Assembly (NCBI RefSeq): GCF_030704535.1
Contig: NC_081807.1
Span: forward strand, 3,141,001-3,205,000
Direction of reading: 5' to 3'
DNA length: 64,000 nucleotides
DNA from: Vitis vinifera
Taxonomy: Eukaryota; Streptophyta; Magnoliopsida; Vitales; Vitaceae
A program made the position numbers and the translations under genes. Shown in pieces: positions 58,250-64,000 of this stretch; position 1 is the first letter of the stretch; every line of letters begins with the position of its first letter. The notes below the pieces were generated by a model. That model saw only the letters and a list, made by a program, of their open reading frames with translations, did no database searches and was not told where the DNA came from.

Positions 58250-59331
58250 CAAAGTTTGGTTCCTGGAAAATTTGAGAGAAAACGCAAGGGAAAGAAAATA
58301 GAGTGGAAAAGTAGGAGGAAAGAAAAAGTAAAAAAAAAATATTTAAAGTCAATAAATTATTTTTATTTGTTAATTTGAACTTATTTAACTTATTTTGACT
58401 CATCGATATAAAGATTAAATAATTTTAAAACATGTAAATTTCAAATTAATTTTAATTATATTTGATTTTCTTTAGTATTTTATTATGTTTGGTTACATAA
58501 AAGTACTAAGAAAAGAAAAAAAAATACAAAGAAAAATAATTTTTTGATGTTTGGTTTCATTATGGAAAATACAAAAAAAGAATCAAATATATTTAAAATT
58601 TATACATTTTAAAATTATTTAATCTTTATATAATAGGAAAAAATAAGTTGAATGAGTTTGAAAAAGCATATACAAATAATTTGTTGTTATTTTCTTTTAT
58701 GTTTTCTTTCCTTTTACTTTTCTTCTCTATTTTATTTTCTTTGTATTTTCCTTCAAATTTCTAAGAGCCAAACATAGTCTCAAGGAAAGAAAAAAAATGT
58801 TGTAAAAAATAATTTTCTTTTGTTTGATTGTCTTATGAAAAAAAACAAAGAAAATAAAATATAATTAAGACTGGTTAGAAACTTACGCTTTTTCAAATTA
58901 TTTCATCTTTATATCAATAAGTTAAAATAAGTAAAATGAGTTTGAAGTAGTATATAAAAATAATTTATTAACTTCAAATTTTCTTTTTCTTTGTTTTTCT
59001 TTCCTTATATTTTTTTCTCTCTATTTTCTTTCTTTTACATTTTTCCCTAAATCTTTCAAGAACCAAACATAACATTAGGTTATCGGGTTCCCAAAGAAGT
59101 GCTAAAGAAAAAAAAATGTTAAGAAAATGATTTTTCTCATATTTTATTTTAGAACTCGTGTATTTTCAAATTATTAAATTTTATATCAAAGACTTAAAAT
59201 AAGTGAAACAAGTTTGAAGACTTTAAATCTTTTTGTTTTTTTTTTAACTTTTTCTTTCCTTTTACTTCTCTTCTTTATTTTCTTTTTCTTATATTTTTCT
59301 TCAAATTTTTTGATAACCAAACATAGCCTTA
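58250..59331. repeat. Cluster of AACCAAACATA-ended MITEs
   Basis: At least three adjacent copies of one 250-300 bp AT-rich element: 58485-58772 (TATGTTTGGTTACATAAAAG to GAGCCAAACATAGTC), about 58780-59072 (ends GAACCAAACATAACAT) and about 59080-59331 (ends ATAACCAAACATAGCC). A further inverted piece precedes them. The same family is at 34622-34822. Each copy shares the block TTTATATCAA(T/A)GA(G/C)TTAAAATAAGT or close variants. Confidence 0.65.
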
Positions 59332-59864
59332 GTTTACTCCTCCATTTTCTGAGTTTTTCTCAACAATCAACACAACTGTTTGGCATCAACCTCCTTGAGA
59401 AAGTAGGCTGAGATTTGTGGGTTAAAGAGCCTGGAAGGTTAGAAGTCCTTATATCTAATGAAGATCAAAGTGAAAACTCCATGAACAGTCACCAACTCAT
59501 CTGACAAACCAGGAAAATCATAGGAAGTAGGACCATGAATCACTGTCAAGAAGGATAACAAAACTTGATTATGGAGAATTTCTTGAACATACACAAAAAC
59601 ACAGATGTTGTAATGGATGAACTGGTGCAAGATGAACAGTTCAAGACAGGAATTCAACTGATATTATTATATATAAAGCAGAGAGACCAAGTACATTTAT
59701 AGTTCTTAAGTCCATATTTTATATGGCAACCCTATTTTTACAGACCATGAACTGATTACCCATATGCTTATTCCTTACCATCCTTTGATGGAGATTTGCC
59801 TTTTTTTTTTTTCCTTTTTTTTTTATATCTCTCTCTCTCTTGAAAACCCAGACGCTCATAAAGA

Positions 59865-60338
59865 TCAGTACTGAAAGATATCAGAAGCCATGATGGGTTG
59901 ACTCAAATATAGCAAACTCAAAGGGTTCATGAGGCTGTCAGGAGTGGTAGGCTCAGGAAGGGTCCAGGGCTCCCCACTTTCAAAGCCACCATTGCTTGTA
60001 TTCAAGAAACTTATGATCTCAACCAGATACTGCAGTCTGTTGCTGAGCTCAGAGAATTGAGCTCTGAGTACTGAATTTTCAGCCTCAATGTTAAAGTAAT
60101 GCTGGGTGGTGACATTCATGCTTGTGATAATCTGGCTGTTCTCCTTCCTCAGCTGAGCAGCCTGAGCCATTAGATCATCCAAGTGCTTCTGCTTCCTCAT
60201 CCTTGACCTTCTTGCAGATTCTCTATTGGATATCATTCTTTTCCGCTTTCTCTGATCCATCAAAGCCTGCAAATCTTCTTCAGAACCAGAGTTCTGAAGC
60301 AAAGTTGACCCTGAAGATGTGCCACTGGAGGAAGCCAT
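59865..60338 (-). CDS. Group S1 bZIP transcription factor, bZIP11/bZIP2/bZIP44 type
   Basis: Single exon, 157 residues. The basic region RKRKRMISNRESARRSRMRK has the invariant Asn38-x7-Arg46 that contacts ACGT-core DNA. A leucine zipper of several heptads follows (LDDLMAQAAQLRKEN; IEAENSVLRAQFSELSNRL). The acidic or Ser-rich N-terminus and the short C-terminus are typical of S1 bZIPs. These factors reprogramme amino-acid and sugar metabolism under low energy and pair with group C bZIPs. Assignment to the bZIP11 subgroup is strongly supported by the leader uORF at 60505-60630. The start MASSSGTSSGS is the only sensible ATG. Confidence 0.95.
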   Translation of the reverse strand: MASSSGTSSGSTLLQNSGSEEDLQALMDQRKRKRMISNRESARRSRMRKQKHLDDLMAQAAQLRKENSQIITSMNVTTQHYFNIEAENSVLRAQFSELSNRLQYLVEIISFLNTSNGGFESGEPWTLPEPTTPDSLMNPLSLLYLSQPIMASDIFQY

Positions 60339-60504
60339 GAAAACTCAGAAAATTATGCAGTTTTGGGATTAATCTTAGGTTCAAAGCCTCAAAGAGAGAG
60401 ATTTAGCAGGACCCAGACACTGATTAACTCTAGTACTTAAAAGATAACAGTAATATGTAGCTATATATTAATACCTAATTATCAGAGCCAATTTGAGAGC
60501 AAAA

Positions 60505-60630
60505 TCATGAAATGTAATAGAACCAGTAGAGGAACACAACTGAGAATGACTGAACTAAGTGGGTCCTGCGTCTGAATGTGGAATTTATCATAAACCCCAG
60601 AAGAAGAATTTCACTGAGAATTGGAGACAT
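60505..60630 (-). CDS. Sucrose-control uORF (SC-uORF) in the bZIP leader
   Basis: 41-codon upstream ORF ending 166 nt before the bZIP ATG. It starts MSPILSEILLLGFMINST and ends in HLVQSFSVVFLYWFYYIS. Its C-terminal part matches the conserved peptide of bZIP11-type leaders as I recall it. In Arabidopsis this peptide stalls the ribosome when sucrose is high and so represses translation of the main ORF. The start ATG and stop are clear; the cDNA leader has not been seen, but the peptide is conserved and placed as expected. Confidence 0.88.
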   Translation of the reverse strand: MSPILSEILLLGFMINSTFRRRTHLVQSFSVVFLYWFYYIS

Positions 60631-60664
60631 GAATCTCAAACATCAAGAACAAAATGTTGAGCAT
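60611..60664 (-). other. Second uORF overlapping the SC-uORF start
   Basis: A 17-residue ORF (MLNILFLMFEIHVSNSQ) in another frame. It starts 34 nt upstream of the SC-uORF and ends inside it. Overlapping uORFs are also known in bZIP11-type leaders. It could affect how many ribosomes reach the SC-uORF. Confidence 0.5.
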
Positions 60665-60811
60665 GAAGGTGGACTTAGACGGAAAAAAGCTATTTTTCCT
60701 GAGAAAATTTGTGGATTGAAGCTTGAAACAGTCACAAAAACTCCAACCCAGAAGACAAAAGTAGAAAACCTTTCAAGCTATGAGCAAGAAACTGAAAATT
60801 TTGCAAGAGAA

Positions 60812-60917
60812 CTAAAAACTGGAGCAGCAAAACAAACCAACCCAGAAACCAAGAACCATAGAAGATTGACTATGGATCCAATACAAGACCCTGGAAGAAA
60901 AAACAGACGAAATACAT
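60812..60917 (-). other. Two further short uORFs in the bZIP leader
   Basis: ATG at 60917 opens 15 codons (MYFVCFFFQGLVLDP, stop at 60870). ATG at 60859 opens another 15 codons (MVLGFWVGLFCCSSF, stop at 60812). Both precede the SC-uORF. Their inclusion depends on the transcript start, which I place near 61030. Confidence 0.45.
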
Positions 60918-61062
60918 CTATGATGAAGATTGGTAAGGGACTGGTGGAGGAGGAGGAGGAGAAGAGGCTTGTGAGTGTGTTCTGGATGGAATTTATAGAT
61001 CAATAGGGGGACAACAGGTGACTACAAAAATTATGTAAAAAATATGAAAATTTGAAATAAAA

Positions 61063-61073
61063 ACTATATAAAA
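61063..61073 (-). promoter_or_regulatory. Possible TATA box of the bZIP gene
   Basis: The minus strand reads CTTTTATATAGTTTTT. It lies about 145 bp before the first uORF and would give a leader of roughly 700 nt, as expected for bZIP11-type genes. Confidence 0.35.
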
Positions 61074-61239
61074 GAGTGAGAAGGAAAATTAAAGGAGAAA
61101 AAAAAAGGGAGTTTGGAATCTACTCTGAGAAAAAGATGTTGGGAAAGATGATGGGACATGTGGGGTGGGGAAGAAAACTCCACAACTGCCCAGATCCAGC
61201 TGGTGGCAACCACTATCATAGATTGCATAGTGACAGGGT

Positions 61240-61259
61240 TTTTTTTTTTTTTTTCTTTT

Positions 61260-61314
<55 letters not shown>

Positions 61315-61332
61315 TAGAGCGAGAGAGAGAGA
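61240..61332 (+). repeat. T run, (AT)n and (GA)n microsatellites
   Basis: A T run at 61239-61263, (TA)n at 61267-61290 and (GA)n at 61291-61332 with few interruptions. They lie upstream of the bZIP gene. Confidence 0.9.
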
Positions 61333-61339
61333 TGTGTCA

Positions 61340-62712
61340 TGTGGCACAATTTTTTAATATTATCTTTGTGGTCAGGTGGCATTTTATTTTTGTTTTAAAA
61401 ATGGGTTTATTTGTTTGAGATAGAAATAAAAATAGAAATTAGTATAATTTTTTTAAAAAAAACTATATATTTTAAATTAAAAAATGAGGAATGCTAAGTA
61501 AATAAATTAAATTTATTTTACTTATAAAAAATATTTACACCTCATGTCTAATATTTTAATTTAATACTAATAATTTAAAAAAAATTAATTTTAGACACCA
61601 AATTTTGGTAAAATTTTATTTGTTATGTATTTTTATTTTTTACAATAATTTCATATTTACAAATTTGCATTAATTTAATTAAAATGGAGTAAAAGTGCCC
61701 CTCAATACGACGTCGTATAAGAAACTTGCATAGTATTTGTACTTCGGAATATGATTTGATATGAAATGAAATGACATGATATTCTAACGCAAGTGTCACC
61801 ACCTGAAATTGTATGGAGGGCATCTAGGGATGTAGGCCACTATTAAATTAAAATAAAATAAATTATTTAATTAAATTAAAAATAAATTAAATTGCCTTTT
61901 GAGAGTCTTCAACTTGAAGGAGTGGTAGCTGGGAGTGACGGACTATAATATTTAGAAAAATATTTACAATAATGTTAATTTAATTGGTTTGACGGGGTGA
62001 TGATGTTGGAATTGTCTGAAATGGTCATGGTAATTTGATAAAATGGTTGAGATTTGGAGGGCTAATTTGTCTTTGAATTTGGAGACAATGAGAATCCACT
62101 TCTCTGCAAATTGGTCTGTCCACCCTTGTGATATTCTCAAGAGATCTTGTAGTACTATATGCCAAATTGGTTTTCTAATGGACCATGTTACTCAATTTCA
62201 ATTTTTTTTATTATTATTTTATGATTATATTATTGAATGGGCGATCTATGGTGGAGATGCCACAAATGTACCATATCCCCTTTTTATAGACCTTGAATTA
62301 TTTGGATATTAATCTAGGAATTTAATAATTGAAATTTTGCAAGTATATATGTTAGTTTTTTTCCACGTGGCTTATTTTATTATTAATTATTTTTTATTTA
62401 ATTTAAAATATAATTATGATGGGCTTATTTTATTATTAATAATCTTTTAATTGATTTAAAGTATAATTATGGTCAACAATATTAATTGCTAAAATCTTAC
62501 TGATGGGTCGAGGAGATGTTATCTAAATAACCATTCGAATTGATGGAACATAAGAAAAAAAGAGATCCTATTATACTCATAAGGGAAAAACCACAAACTC
62601 AAGTTTATAAAATATAAATTTCATTTCATACACTTTTTTTAGTACAAGATATTACATTTTCAATTATATAGGTACTATATTTTTCCTTATAGATTTAATC
62701 CTCTCTCTGCCC

Positions 62713-62716
<4 letters not shown>
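61340..62716. other. AT-rich intergenic DNA
   Basis: No gene recognised. A TACGACGTCGTA palindrome lies near 61707-61718. The open frame 62043-62312 shows no family resemblance. Confidence 0.45.

Positions 62717-62745
<29 letters not shown>
62717..62745 (+). repeat. (AT)n microsatellite
   Basis: Perfect AT dinucleotide run just before the copia fragment. Confidence 0.9.
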
Positions 62746-62748
<3 letters not shown>

Positions 62749-62869
62749 TGGAAAAATGAATTTCCACATGCTCATGTAAAAATAATTGTAAAATAGGAAT
62801 TTTTTAAAAATAATTTAAGTTTCATGCACTTAAAGAAAGATAGTACCTATATCAATTTGGTGGAAGAGG

Positions 62870-64000
62870 CTTTTGGTCTCAAAACAAATCTCAATGTCAA
62901 CTTTGTGGAAAGATTGGGCATGTGGTGATGAACTGTTATTATCGTTTTGATCAGAGTTTTATAGGACCATCTCAATTCCAGAATCAATAGTCTTATGTTC
63001 AAAGCCACTTACAAGGTGCAGGAAGCCAAATAACAGCCATGTTTGCTACACCACAAGTTGTCAATAATACCAATTGGTATCTAGACTTAGGAGCTTCCAA
63101 CCATGTTACTTCTGATGCTACAAACCTGATGACTAAGGTTGAATATTATGGATCAGATCAAGTTCATGTTGGAAATGGTATGGGTTTATCTATTAAGCAT
63201 GTTGGTAAGTCTGCCTTTTCCTCTACTTATACTTTTAAAATTCTCTCTTAAGCAACTCTTACATGTCCCAACTATAACAAAAAATTTACTTAGTGTTTTG
63301 AAGTTCGCCCATGATAATGATGTTTTTTTTTAATTTCACTCACATTCTAAACTGTGTTACTGAAGGGAAAACTTAAAAATGGATTATATGTCTTTGACCA
63401 CACTCAAATTCATCTCAACAAGTAGTTGCAGCCTCCGTTGTCTTCCTCAAAGGTCTCAATTCCAGCACCATCTATCCTTGCCTTACATGTACCTGTTCTC
63501 TCTCATTCTTGTTCATCGTATGATTTGTGGCATGATAGATTAGGCCACCCTTCTAAGAAAGTTGTAAAAGTTGTACTCACAAATTGCAAAATATCTCTTC
63601 CTGATTCAAATTCTCATTCTTTTTGTTCAACTTGTTGCCTTGGTAAAATTCATAAGTTTTCTTTTAGATTGTTTGATACAACCTACACAAAACCTTTACA
63701 ATTGATTCACTCTGACTTATGGGGACCCTCTCCAATGTTGTCATCTAGTGGCTATAGATATTATATCAACTTTATAGATGCATTCTCTCGTTTCACTTGG
63801 ATTTTTTTGTTAAAGCATAAGTCATATGCTCTTCAAACTTTCACAAATTTTAAGACACAAGTTGAGTTGTAGCTTGATTATAAAATAAAGGCTATTCAAA
63901 CTAATTAAGGAGGGAAATATAGAGCTTTTACTGATCTCTTAATGTCTCGTGGTATAATTCATAGAAATTCTTGCCTTCATACTCATGAACAAAATAGAGT
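62870..64000 (+). mobile_element. Ty1/copia retrotransposon fragment, running off the right edge
   Basis: Decayed gag-pol in copia order. A gag zinc knuckle CQLCGKIGHVVMNC (C-x2-C-x4-H-x4-C, from 62895) ends at a stop near 62988. A protease region follows, with the active-site triad changed to DLG in WYLDLGASNHVTS (63070-63110). A pre-integrase motif LWHDRLGHPS and a zinc motif CSTCCLGKIHKF come next. The start of the integrase core reads LIHSDLWGPSP, then YYINFIDAFSRFTWIFLLKHKS. Several in-frame stops and frameshifts show it is not active. No LTR is visible in the window; 5' gag and the 5' LTR are missing or too worn. Confidence 0.9.

Noticed and set aside
60812-61003. 63-residue minus-strand frame in the bZIP leader
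   Set aside because: Its first codon is TTG, not ATG; only the 15-codon part from the ATG at 60859 is a real possible uORF.
60578-61006. 142-codon plus-strand open frame over the bZIP leader
   Set aside because: It is antisense to the uORF-bearing leader, shows no family resemblance and is best explained as a shadow frame.
1-64000. CRISPR arrays, operons and bacterial-type regulatory elements
   Set aside because: The window is plant nuclear DNA; the repeats present are transposons, microsatellites and tandem duplications.

Overview
This is a 64 kb stretch of plant nuclear DNA. It is AT-rich, its genes carry GT-AG introns (some several kb long), and the space between genes is filled with old transposable elements. 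The proteins are eudicot types. The LINE, MITE and solo-LTR content and the dehydrin type suggest a woody eudicot, most likely grapevine (Vitis); that assignment is from memory and was not tested by a search.

Layout from left to right. (1) 1-6.1 kb, minus strand: COP9 signalosome subunit 5 (CSN5), four exons visible. The last exon or exons lie beyond the left edge, past an intron holding two LINE remnants placed tail to tail; intron 1 holds a solo LTR. (2) 7.5-8.6 kb: a 1,023 bp fold-back DNA transposon with long inverted ends, a 10 bp target duplication and an internal array of hairpins. (3) 8.9-13.3 kb, minus: a nine-exon plastid histidinol-phosphate phosphatase of the IMPL2/HISN7 type. (4) 18.8-19.5 kb, minus: a Y3SK2 dehydrin with a G-box/ABRE upstream. 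(5) 21.7-24.8 kb (leader to about 26.2 kb), minus: a RING-finger protein. (6) 28.3-29.9 kb: a tandem repeat broken by two MITEs. (7) 34.0-35.3 kb, minus: a small gene for a Casparian strip integrity factor (CIF)-type sulfated peptide. (8) 38.1-46.1 kb, minus: a nine-exon DnaJ protein of the ATJ10 type; one 3.8 kb intron contains a solo LTR, a LINE and a MITE inserted in that LINE. (9) 51.8-53.6 kb, plus: an intronless DYW-class PPR RNA-editing protein. (10) 59.9-60.6 kb, minus: a group S1 bZIP of the bZIP11 type with the conserved sucrose-control uORF in its leader. (11) 62.9-64.0 kb, plus: a decayed Ty1/copia retrotransposon running off the right edge.

The genes do not form a pathway or cluster; they are neighbours of unrelated function: protein turnover, histidine synthesis, dehydration protection, ubiquitination, root-barrier signalling, protein folding, organelle RNA editing and sugar-responsive transcription. 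I see no clear new multi-gene system. The best leads are the CIF-type peptide gene, whose exon structure does not close simply, the sucrose-control uORF, the fold-back transposon, and several insertions whose empty sites can be read directly.

Exon boundaries were worked out by hand from reading frame, GT/AG sites and remembered protein families. No alignment or transcript evidence was used.
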